NCBI GenBank assembly: GCA_046261635.1
Contig: JBHEOL010000130.1
Span: 1-7,942 of the forward strand
DNA length: 7,942 nt
Direction of reading: 5' to 3'
DNA from: JBHEPS01 sp046261635
GTDB lineage: Bacteria; Acidobacteriota; Thermoanaerobaculia; Gp7-AA8
Below are positions 1 through 5,612 of this stretch, one piece after another (position 1 is the stretch's first letter; the number at the start of each line of letters is the position of its first letter). The position numbers were made by a program, and so were the translations under genes. The notes under the pieces were generated by a model. The model did no database searches, was not told the DNA's origin, and saw only the letters and a list, made by a program, of their open reading frames with translations.

Positions 1-1
1 G

Positions 2-1216
2 GTCTCGGGCGCTTTTCAGAATCTGGCCGCGCGAAAGCTGCGCACCGCCCTCACCATGCTCGGGATGATCTTCGGCGTCGGCGCAGTTATCGCCATGCTC
101 TCGATCGGCGCCGGGGCCGAAAAGAAGGCTCTCGAGATGATCGACCGGCTCGGCGTGAGAAACGTCATCGTCCGCGGGACCGAGATCAAGGACGAAGAGC
201 TCATGGAGATCCGGAAGAAGTCCCTCGGAGTCTCCCCGCGGGACGGGGAGGCGATCGTCCAGGCCGTCCCGGGCGTCGAGATGGTCCTTCCGCGTCTCGA
301 AGTCGAGACCTGGAAGATCCACGCGAACGGCAACAAGAGCGACGCCAAGGTCTTCGGGATCTCGCACCGGCAGCCCGAGGTTGCGGCGGTTCCGATGGCC
401 GAGGGGCGTTTCTTCGACGAGAGCGAGTCGGTCTCCCACGCGCAGGTGGTCGTGATCGGCGAGGGAGTCCGCCGGGATCTGTTCGGATACGAAAGCGCGA
501 TCGGCGGGCTCATTCGCATCAACGATCTGTGGGTCGAGGTGATCGGAGTCCTCGCCGGCGAGAACCAGTCTGGAGGGGACGAAGGAATCCCGGTCGCGTC
601 GACCGAGTACCACATCTACCTGCCGGCGACGACGGCAATGCGGAAATTCGATCGTGGCCCGCTCGAGGCGCCGCTCGACGAGCTGATCGTCCGTCTCGAG
701 CAAGGCCGTTCGAGCCGCGAGGCCTCGCAGCAGATCGACGCGCTCCTGGACAGGCTTCACGGTGGGGCGAAGGATTACGAGCTGATCGTCCCCGAGGCGC
801 TGCTCGAACAGGCGAGGCGCACCCAGCGCATCTTCAACATCGTCATGGGATCGATCGCCGGGATCTCGCTCCTGGTCGGCGGCATCGGCATCATGAACAT
901 CATGCTCGCCTCGGTGCTCGAGCGAACGCGGGAGATCGGCGTCCGAAGAGCTCTCGGGGCCACGCGCCGCGACATCCGCGCGCAGTTCGTCATCGAGTCG
1001 TTCGCCATCAGTCTGATCGGAGGGTTCATCGGCGTCGCGACCGGCATCTTCCTCGCGCGCATCGTCGCCGCGATGGCCGAGTGGCCGACGGTCGTGACCC
1101 TCTGGTCGCTGCTTCTCTCGACCGGCGTCTCGATCACCGTCGGCCTCGTCTCCGGCATCTACCCCGCCACCAGAGCCGCCGACCTCGACCCGATCGAAGC
1201 GCTAAGGTACGAGTAG
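2..1216 (+). CDS. MacB/FtsX-family ABC transporter permease (5' end cut by window edge)
   Basis: This is the membrane subunit of a MacB-type ABC system, the family that uses ATP hydrolysis to drive export or mechanical work on periplasmic substrates. The frame is open to the left edge: residues before the first internal ATG (position 56) read as the family's usual start of TM1 (...NLAARKLRTALTMLGMIFGV), so the true start lies a little outside the window and 404 residues are visible. TM1 is followed by a periplasmic MacB-type domain of roughly 230 residues. The C-terminal FtsX domain follows, with the family signatures LLVGGIGIMNIML, the coupling segment ERTREIGVRRALGAT, a Gly-rich TM helix and the terminal GIYPATRAADLDPIEALRYE-type ending. 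It stops at TAG 1214-1216. The ATPase and adaptor subunits are not visible and presumably lie upstream. The substrate cannot be told from the sequence. It converges on the lipoprotein gene at 1491-2108, and hairpin repeats fill the gap. Confidence 0.93.
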   Translation, partial: VSGAFQNLAARKLRTALTMLGMIFGVGAVIAMLSIGAGAEKKALEMIDRLGVRNVIVRGTEIKDEELMEIRKKSLGVSPRDGEAIVQAVPGVEMVLPRLEVETWKIHANGNKSDAKVFGISHRQPEVAAVPMAEGRFFDESESVSHAQVVVIGEGVRRDLFGYESAIGGLIRINDLWVEVIGVLAGENQSGGDEGIPVASTEYHIYLPATTAMRKFDRGPLEAPLDELIVRLEQGRSSREASQQIDALLDRLHGGAKDYELIVPEALLEQARRTQRIFNIVMGSIAGISLLVGGIGIMNIMLASVLERTREIGVRRALGATRRDIRAQFVIESFAISLIGGFIGVATGIFLARIVAAMAEWPTVVTLWSLLLSTGVSITVGLVSGIYPATRAADLDPIEALRYE

Positions 1217-1349
1217 GGTGGCCGGAGCTTTCCAGCTCCGGCTCGTGCCACGAAGCGGGACCTTGAAGAATCAGTCTGAACGTGGGTAGCGGAGAACTTG
1301 GGGAGTCCAGATCTGAACCAAAGCAGCCGGAGCTGAAAGCTCCAGCCAC
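1217..1349 (+). repeat. Hairpin-ended repeat unit 1 (REPIN/MITE-like)
   Basis: First of two tandem units, starting on the base after the permease stop codon. It opens with a perfect 8-bp stem (GCCGGAGC 1221-1228 with GCTCCGGC 1235-1242) around the loop TTTCCA. It closes with an inverted version of the same motif (GGAGCT 1329-1334, GAA, AGCTCC 1338-1343, then AGCCAC). The reverse complement of the end, GTGGCTGGAGCTTTC, nearly matches the start, GTGGCCGGAGCTTTC, so the unit has imperfect terminal inverted repeats of about 25 bp. No protein is encoded. Paired inverted palindromes of this size resemble REP doublets (REPINs/BIMEs) or tiny MITEs; assignment to either class is inference. Confidence 0.8.
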
Positions 1350-1483
1350 GGGTGGCCGGGGCTTTCCAGCCCCGGCTCGTGCCACGAAGCGCGATCTTGA
1401 GAACCGGTGTGAACGCGGGTAGCGGAGATTTAGAAAAGTCCCGCTCCGGACCACGGTGACCGGAGCTGAAAAGCTTCGGCCAC
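1350..1483 (+). repeat. Hairpin-ended repeat unit 2 (tandem copy of unit 1)
   Basis: Second copy. Its first ~79 bases (1351-1428) match unit 1 (1217-1295) with eight substitutions and one indel. The head stem is GCCGGGGC around the same TTTCCA loop and GCCCCGGC, so both strands of the stem changed together. The closing hairpin is GTGACCGGAGCT (1456-1467), loop GAAA, AGCTTCGGCCAC (1472-1483), a 12-position stem with one mismatch and one wobble. It is followed on the plus strand by TTTT, so it could help end transcription of the permease gene. The unit stops 7 bases before the stop codon of the convergent lipoprotein gene. Confidence 0.8.
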
Positions 1484-1490
1484 TTTTCCC

Positions 1491-2108
1491 CTAAACCGCC
1501 GCGCCGGCGCGGTTCACGCTCCGGAGCAGCTGGAGGAAGTTCTCGCGCTGCTGCGCCATCGTCTCCTCGGGGCCGGTCATCTTGAAGAACCAGGGACCGC
1601 CTTCACCCTCGACCACGGCCGCGTACATCCGCGAGTTCGGCTGCGGCGTCTGCGGGCCCGAGCCCATCGTGCTGGGCATCAGCGTTCCGGTCGTGTCGAT
1701 CATTACGATGTTCAGGCCGTTCGACTGGAACGTCTCCTGGGTCGGAGGGGTCTGCGACTCGACCTGCTGGGCCCAGCGGTCGAGGTTGTCCTGGGTGCCG
1801 CCACCCGAGCCGGCTCCGAAGAAGAAGACGACGAGCTCGGCCGAGCCGGCCGGGCCGGGGATGACCGCCTGGTCGATGCGCATCGAGGAAGCGGGCTGGA
1901 CGCGGTTCCATCCGTCCGGGAGCTGATACGCGATGCCGGCCGAAGCGGGATCGGGCGCTCCGCTCATCATCCCTTCCATCCCGGACATCGGATGCGGCGG
2001 CTGGGTCTGGCCCACCGGGGCGGTCCCGGGGGCGGCCGGCTCTTCCGACTGACAGCCGGGGAGAAGGACGAGGGCGAGAAGAAGGAGGGGGAGAAGTGTG
2101 CGCTTCAT
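1491..2108 (-). CDS. Putative lipoprotein of unknown function
   Basis: This 205-residue protein has a lipoprotein signal: MKRT, a Leu-rich hydrophobic stretch and the lipobox LLPGC with the lipidated Cys at residue 19. It should therefore be exported and membrane-anchored. A short Gly/Met/Pro-rich linker (MSGMEGMMSG) follows, then a globular part of about 150 residues that reads PDGWNRVQPASSMR ... ELVVFFFG ... DNLDRWAQQVE ... RMYAAVVEGEGGPWFFKMTGP ... FLQLLRSV. I recognise this pattern as typical of uncharacterised secreted proteins in environmental bacteria but cannot name a family. The start is ATG 2106-2108, with GGAG 7 bases upstream; a TTG six codons earlier (2124-2126) would only lengthen the signal's basic end. 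It lies downstream of rpsT on the same strand but after a strong terminator, so it probably has its own promoter between 2109 and 2204, which I could not identify. Confidence 0.82.
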   Translation of the reverse strand: MKRTLLPLLLLALVLLPGCQSEEPAAPGTAPVGQTQPPHPMSGMEGMMSGAPDPASAGIAYQLPDGWNRVQPASSMRIDQAVIPGPAGSAELVVFFFGAGSGGGTQDNLDRWAQQVESQTPPTQETFQSNGLNIVMIDTTGTLMPSTMGSGPQTPQPNSRMYAAVVEGEGGPWFFKMTGPEETMAQQRENFLQLLRSVNRAGAAV

Positions 2109-2204
2109 GTGGCGACTCCGATTCAATGTCTGGATTGGGGCGCCGGTGGGTGCGCCGCCGTCAGAAGATATCAGATCGGCGCAGCCGGGGCGGGTGTGGA
2201 AACC

Positions 2205-2231
2205 AAAAAAGGGCGACCGTGAAGGTCGCCC
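2205..2231 (-). terminator. Rho-independent terminator of rpsT
   Basis: On the minus strand the sequence reads GGGCGACC, loop TTCAC, GGTCGCCC, then six T (stem arms 2224-2231 and 2211-2218, T tract 2210-2205). It is a perfect 8-bp GC-rich stem directly followed by a U tract, 23 bases past the rpsT stop codon: a textbook intrinsic terminator. It isolates the lipoprotein gene from rpsT and, if cpoB reads through, ends the pal-cpoB-rpsT transcript. Confidence 0.93.
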
Positions 2232-2254
2232 TCGGGAAGATCGCGATCCGTTGC

Positions 2255-2527
2255 CTATTCGGCCTGGGCCGCGCGGCGGGCGGCGGCGGCGAGGCGCGAT
2301 TTGTAACGGTCGGCCGTGTTGCCCTTGAGGATGCCCTTCTTCGCGGTCCGGTCGATCACCGAGTAGACGTTCCGGAGGGCTTCCTTCGCGGCATCCTGCT
2401 CACCGGTTTCGAACGTCGAGCGGGTGTTCTTGATCACGTTGCGCAGGCGCGACATCGCCGCGCGGTTGCGCTCGCGATGCTTGGTGGCCTGCCGGTTCTG
2501 CTTCTCAGCTGATTTGATGTTCGCCAT
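2255..2527 (-). CDS. rpsT: 30S ribosomal protein bS20
   Basis: Small basic protein of 90 residues, the usual bS20 length (about 85-90), which binds 16S rRNA early in assembly of the small subunit. The N-terminus MANIKSAEKQNRQATKHRERN is the family signature (MANIKSAxKR ... RN). Then come the helical segments SRLRNVIKN and AAKEALRNVYSVIDRTAKKGILKGNTA, and an Ala/Arg-rich end (YKSRLAAAARRA) that matches the conserved C-terminal helix. The start is ATG 2525-2527; upstream there is only a purine-rich GAAGGAAGG about 15 bases away, so the ribosome-binding site is not ideally placed. It lies 54 bases after cpoB on the same strand with no terminator between, and a strong terminator follows it. rpsT is usually monocistronic, so this placement is mildly unusual. 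Confidence 0.97.
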   Translation of the reverse strand: MANIKSAEKQNRQATKHRERNRAAMSRLRNVIKNTRSTFETGEQDAAKEALRNVYSVIDRTAKKGILKGNTADRYKSRLAAAARRAAQAE

Positions 2528-2581
2528 AAGTCTTTTCTTCGCCTTCCTTCGACGGGGCGGTCGCTCCCGCCTGGTTTCTGC

Positions 2582-3409
2582 TTACTGAGTCGGTTGGATC
2601 CCGAGGGATCGTAAACGCTGCCGGGCCAGATTTGCTTCCGGGGAGCCGGGATGCTCGTGTATCACGTACTGGAGCTGGACGATTCCCTGGGCCCGTTCGC
2701 CGATCTCGATGTAGGAGTAGCCCTTTTTCAGCAGGGCCGCCGGAACCTTGTCCGACCTCGGATACCTCGTGACCACCTCGTCAAACTGCTGAATGGCCTC
2801 GCGATATTTCTGTTGGGAGAAAAACGACTCCCCGATCCAGTAGACGGCGTTGTCCGCCAGGTCGGAATCGGGGTTCTGGAGGGCGAATTCGGCGAACCCT
2901 TCGATCGCCAGATCCCACGTTCCCCGCTGGTAGTCGCGGTAGGCGGAAGCATAGGTCTCGAGCGGGTCGGCGGGAGCGCCGATGGGCGGCAGGACGCTGA
3001 TTTCCTCGCCCGGAAGCCTCGGTGAGCCCTCCACGCCGGACTCAGCAGGCATGGTGGACCGGAGCGCCTGCCGGAGCGTTTCGACCTCTCGCTGAAGGGC
3101 GTTGACCTGCTGGGCGAGCCGGTCGATGCGGTAGTTGGTCTGCTCGATGTTCCCCTGGGTGTTCTGCATCCGTTCGTCGACCTGGCCGACCCGCGCGGTC
3201 ATCTCGGCGTTGGAACGAAGGATCGACTGGGTCTGCTCGGCCAGGGTGCGGTTCAATTGCTCGACTTCGGCTTTGCTGCTCGCGCTGCGGCGCATCTCGG
3301 CGATCTGGTCCTCGAGATCTCCGATCTGGTCCTCGACCGAGCGAACGTCGCCCGAGGAGGCGCAGGCGGCCATCGTAAGCGACAGAAGAATCAGGGCGAA
3401 TCGTTTCAT
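2582..3409 (-). CDS. cpoB: Tol-Pal system protein CpoB (YbgF)
   Basis: CpoB is the envelope protein that links the Tol-Pal machine to septal peptidoglycan synthesis. This copy has 275 residues. The N-terminus MKRFALILLSLTMAAC fits a lipoprotein signal with Cys at residue 16, whereas the E. coli protein is soluble in the periplasm; many homologues are lipoproteins. Residues about 22-118 are a heptad-rich coiled coil (DLEDQIAEMRR ... RLAQQVNALQREVETLRQAL), the trimerisation part. After a Pro/Gly linker, residues about 147-271 form a TPR domain with YQRGTWDLAIEGF, KYREAIQQFDEVVTRYP and AQGIVQLQYVIHEHP repeats. I chose ATG 3407-3409 because GAGGAA lies 9 bases upstream and the signal peptide begins there; the frame is open to 3460, but that would overlap pal. 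Only 5 bases separate it from the pal stop, so the two genes are co-transcribed and probably coupled. Confidence 0.93.
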   Translation of the reverse strand: MKRFALILLSLTMAACASSGDVRSVEDQIGDLEDQIAEMRRSASSKAEVEQLNRTLAEQTQSILRSNAEMTARVGQVDERMQNTQGNIEQTNYRIDRLAQQVNALQREVETLRQALRSTMPAESGVEGSPRLPGEEISVLPPIGAPADPLETYASAYRDYQRGTWDLAIEGFAEFALQNPDSDLADNAVYWIGESFFSQQKYREAIQQFDEVVTRYPRSDKVPAALLKKGYSYIEIGERAQGIVQLQYVIHEHPGSPEANLARQRLRSLGIQPTQ

Positions 3410-3414
3410 GGAGG

Positions 3415-4002
3415 TCAGTTCCTCATCAGGACCATGTGGGCGCGGCGGTTCTGGGCCCACGCGGACTCATTCGAGCCTATCTGGAAGGGGCGCTCCTCGC
3501 CGTAGGAGAGGGTCCGGACGCGGACCGGATCGACTCCGAGGGTGACGAGGTAATCGCGCGCGATATTGGCGCGGCGCTCACCGAGAGCTAGGTTGTACTG
3601 CTGGGTGCCGCGTTCGTCGGTATGCCCTTCGATGACGAGGCGGTACTCGGGATGGCTGCGGAGCCAGCTCGCGGTGACGGCGAGGGCATCCTGGGCGTCG
3701 GCGGAGAGGGCCGACGAGTCGAACTCGAAAAAGACGTCGCGAATCCACCCGAGGCTCTGCGCGCGCTCGTTGACCTGGTCGATGGTTCCGGTCAGATCCT
3801 CGGAAATGACCTCCGGCTCGGCCTCGGTCACGAAGTCGGTGGGAGGGGCCACTTCGACAGGTGGGGGTGTCGGCTCCATCTCCGTCACGGTCGGGACGGG
3901 CTCGGGTTCCGGCTGGTCCTGCACCCGCGATTTGCATCCGGCGAGAGCGAAGGTTGCGACCACCAGGATCAGAATGAGGATGCGGCTCAGATTTCGGCTC
4001 AT
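3415..4002 (-). CDS. pal: Peptidoglycan-associated lipoprotein Pal
   Basis: Pal is the outer-membrane lipoprotein that grips peptidoglycan and binds TolB. This copy has 195 residues. The signal MSRNLSRILILILVVATFALAGC has a lipobox ALAGC with Cys at residue 23. A Pro/Glu-rich linker (about 28-65) follows, then the OmpA-C domain (about 86-195) beginning FFEFDSSALSADAQ. The peptidoglycan-binding signature is VIEGHTDERGTQQYN with Asp129, and NLALGERRA supplies the conserved Arg (about 144). The later TLSYGEERP and NRRAHMV are also typical. The start is ATG 4000-4002, with AAGGAG 7 bases upstream; an in-frame start at 4041 lacks such a site. A near-consensus promoter at 4068-4096 drives it, and a hairpin at 4022-4038 lies in its leader. 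cpoB follows 5 bases after the stop. Confidence 0.97.
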   Translation of the reverse strand: MSRNLSRILILILVVATFALAGCKSRVQDQPEPEPVPTVTEMEPTPPPVEVAPPTDFVTEAEPEVISEDLTGTIDQVNERAQSLGWIRDVFFEFDSSALSADAQDALAVTASWLRSHPEYRLVIEGHTDERGTQQYNLALGERRANIARDYLVTLGVDPVRVRTLSYGEERPFQIGSNESAWAQNRRAHMVLMRN

Positions 4003-4021
4003 GCAATTACTCCTTGACGGC

Positions 4022-4038
4022 CGAGCCGAAAGGGCTCG
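4022..4038 (-). promoter_or_regulatory. Hairpin in the pal 5' leader
   Basis: Perfect 6-bp inverted repeat CGAGCC / GGCTCG with a 5-base loop (CTTTC on the transcribed strand), six bases upstream of the pal Shine-Dalgarno AAGGAG (4010-4015). It lies within the roughly 58-base leader predicted from the upstream promoter. It has no U tract, so it is not an intrinsic terminator. It might affect translation or stability of the pal message; this is inference from position only. Confidence 0.45.
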
Positions 4039-4067
4039 CACCGGAAAATTCGGCGTTACGGATGCGC

Positions 4068-4096
4068 ATCATAGCAGAGGCTCGAACCATGCTCAA
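4068..4096 (-). promoter_or_regulatory. Sigma70-type promoter for pal-cpoB
   Basis: On the minus strand: -35 TTGAGC (4091-4096), a 17-base spacer, and -10 TATGAT (4068-4073) preceded by TGC, which gives an extended -10. Four of six -35 bases and five of six -10 bases match the consensus, and the spacing is ideal. The start point would be near 4061, leaving a leader of about 58 bases before pal. Its position downstream of tolB implies that pal-cpoB can be transcribed separately from tolQ-R-A-B. Confidence 0.72.
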
Positions 4097-4233
4097 TTCA
4101 TTGTGAACCGAAGACTTAGGGATCGCAGTCGCCGCGGCGCCCGCTTCAGTGGAACCTCGACCTTCGTGGTACTCGAGAAGGGGGCAGGGGGCGCGTATAC
4201 CCCGCCTGTAGCCGCGACGCAAAGAGTTATCGT
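4097..4233. other. tolB-pal intergenic spacer without recognisable gene
   Basis: With the pal leader and the heptamer array this is part of a 312-base gap (4003-4314) between tolB and pal, long for an otherwise packed operon. Outside the promoter, the leader hairpin and the array I see no gene, strong terminator or operator here. Frames that cross it read through simple repeats and lack coding character. Confidence 0.6.
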
Positions 4234-4310
4234 CCTTCTGCCTTCTGCCTTCTGCCTTCTGCCTTCTGCCTTCTGCCTTCTGCCTTCTGCCCTCTGCCTT
4301 CTGCCTTGTC
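4234..4310. repeat. Heptanucleotide tandem array (CCTTCTG)n
   Basis: Ten head-to-tail 7-bp units from 4234 to 4303: nine are exactly CCTTCTG and one, at 4290, is CCCTCTG. A decayed unit CCTTGTC follows at 4304-4310. On the strand that carries tolB and pal the unit is CAGAAGG. The array ends 4 bases from the tolB stop codon, so it forms the 3' untranslated part of the tolQRAB message. It has no hairpin potential. Period-7 arrays of this sequence type change copy number by slippage and may differ between strains. Confidence 0.95.
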
Positions 4311-4314
4311 CTCT

Positions 4315-5598
4315 CTACTCCTTCCGATCGACCCAATCCGGCGACCAATTCTGTCCCTGCGTGGTCAACTGAATCAGCTCCCGCCCGTCGACCCCGATCC
4401 GATAGATCTGCCACTTCCCCGAGCGGTTGGACATGAAGAGGATCGAGTTGCCGTCCGGCGCCCACGCCGGCTGCTCGTTCGACCCCTCGCCCGCCAGCAG
4501 GCGGCTCTCGCCGGTGGACTGGTTCATGAGCCGGATCTGAAAGCCCCCCGCGACCCTCGAGGTGTAGGCGAGCATGTTGCCGTCGGGAGACCAGACGGCG
4601 TCGTCGTTCCAGTTCCCTTCGAACGAGATGCGGCGGACGTTCGTCCCCTCGGCATCCATGACGTAGATCTGAGGCGAGCCGCTCCGGCCGGACGTGAAGG
4701 CGATCTGGCGGCCGGTCGGACTCCAGGCCGGCGTCGATTCGATCGACTGCGCGCTGGTCAGGCGCAGCAACCGCGTCCCGTCATCCTGGATGAGATAGAT
4801 GTCCGGGTTTCCCGCGACCGAGCCGACGAAGGCGATGTTCTTTCCGTCGGGCGAGAAGGTGGGGGAGGTGTTGAGGTTGACCCCGGTGCCGATGCGAACC
4901 CGCCCGCCACCGCGCCGGTGGACGATGTAGAGATAGCTGGCGTCGCGGGTGAAGCCGGTGTAGACGAGTCGCTCGCCGTCGGGGGAGAAGCTGGGGTTGA
5001 GCGTGAGGTTCTGATGGTTGGTGATCTGCCGCTGATTCGAGCCGTCGTAGTCCATCACCCACACTTCGCGATGGCCGGTTCGGTCGGAGATGAAGGCCAC
5101 CTGGCTGAGAAACAGCCCGCGCCCGCCGCTGAAGAATCGTACCAGGTCGTTCGCGACCGTGTGGGCGAGCCGCGAGAGGGCGCTCGCCTGTCCGCGGTAG
5201 CGCCGCCCCATCTGGATCGCGTTCGTGCTCAGGTCATAGAGCCGGGCCTCGAAAACGTATTGCCCCTCGTTGTCGAGCTCCACCTCGAGGTTGAGCAGCG
5301 CCTGAGCTCCCGCTCGCTGGGCGGCTTCGGCGCTCGAGACTCCGGGGGGCATCGCGGTGATGCTGAAGACCCGGGAGAAGGCGAGATCCTGGAGCAGGAT
5401 CCGGTAGAACTGCTGCTCGATCGCGCTCTGCGCGACTTCCGGACCGATCTGCGGAAACGGGACGGCGATGCGCAGCGTGCCGGCCGCCTGATTTCCGTAG
5501 ATGTCGACGCCGATCTGCTGCTGCGCCGAAGCCGGAGTCGCGAGAGCGAGCAGTGCGAGGAGCGCGAGCGGGAGAGTTCTGCGGATGTGTTTGATCAT
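4315..5598 (-). CDS. tolB: Tol-Pal system protein TolB
   Basis: TolB is the periplasmic beta-propeller that binds Pal and is pulled off it by the energised Tol complex. From ATG 5598 it has 427 residues (E. coli about 430). Residues 1-25 form a Sec signal with a basic MIKHIRR, a Leu/Ala core and the cleavage site TPASA. The N-terminal domain (about 26-165) is the alpha/beta part that contacts the transducer. The propeller follows, with five clear blade motifs: FSPDGERLVY, FSPDGKNIAF, WSPTGRQIAF, WSPDGNMLAY and WAPDGNSILF, ending in NWSPDWVDRKE. The start is uncertain: ATG 5605-5607 is also in frame, three codons earlier, and neither has a strong Shine-Dalgarno. GGTG just precedes the chosen ATG, and translation is probably coupled to the upstream gene, whose TGA lies at 5613-5615. 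Confidence 0.95.
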   Translation of the reverse strand: MIKHIRRTLPLALLALLALATPASAQQQIGVDIYGNQAAGTLRIAVPFPQIGPEVAQSAIEQQFYRILLQDLAFSRVFSITAMPPGVSSAEAAQRAGAQALLNLEVELDNEGQYVFEARLYDLSTNAIQMGRRYRGQASALSRLAHTVANDLVRFFSGGRGLFLSQVAFISDRTGHREVWVMDYDGSNQRQITNHQNLTLNPSFSPDGERLVYTGFTRDASYLYIVHRRGGGRVRIGTGVNLNTSPTFSPDGKNIAFVGSVAGNPDIYLIQDDGTRLLRLTSAQSIESTPAWSPTGRQIAFTSGRSGSPQIYVMDAEGTNVRRISFEGNWNDDAVWSPDGNMLAYTSRVAGGFQIRLMNQSTGESRLLAGEGSNEQPAWAPDGNSILFMSNRSGKWQIYRIGVDGRELIQLTTQGQNWSPDWVDRKE

Positions 5599-5612
5599 GA
5601 TCACCATGGGAA

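Noticed and set aside
529..1266. Plus-strand open frame of 245 codons
   Set aside because: It is an alternative frame inside the ABC permease gene, rich in Arg/His and without family features.
1217..1483. CRISPR array
   Set aside because: There are only two units, both of which are hairpin-ended and similar along their whole length, so there are no unique spacers and no cas genes.
2551..2575. Terminator between cpoB and rpsT
   Set aside because: The GGCGG/CCGCC hairpin has only five pairs and is not followed by a U tract in the direction of transcription.
3410..3460. Longer N-terminus for cpoB starting at 3460
   Set aside because: It would overlap pal by 46 bases and place 17 residues before a clean lipoprotein signal; the ATG at 3409 has a well-spaced GAGGAA.
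4234..4303. Iteron-type origin or CRISPR
   Set aside because: The unit is only 7 bp with no spacers; there are no DnaA boxes, rep gene or AT-rich stretch nearby.
4007..4465. Minus-strand frame encoding a periodic KAEGRRQ peptide
   Set aside because: The periodic peptide is just the translation of the 7-bp tandem array; the rest overlaps the tolB 3' end and the pal promoter region.
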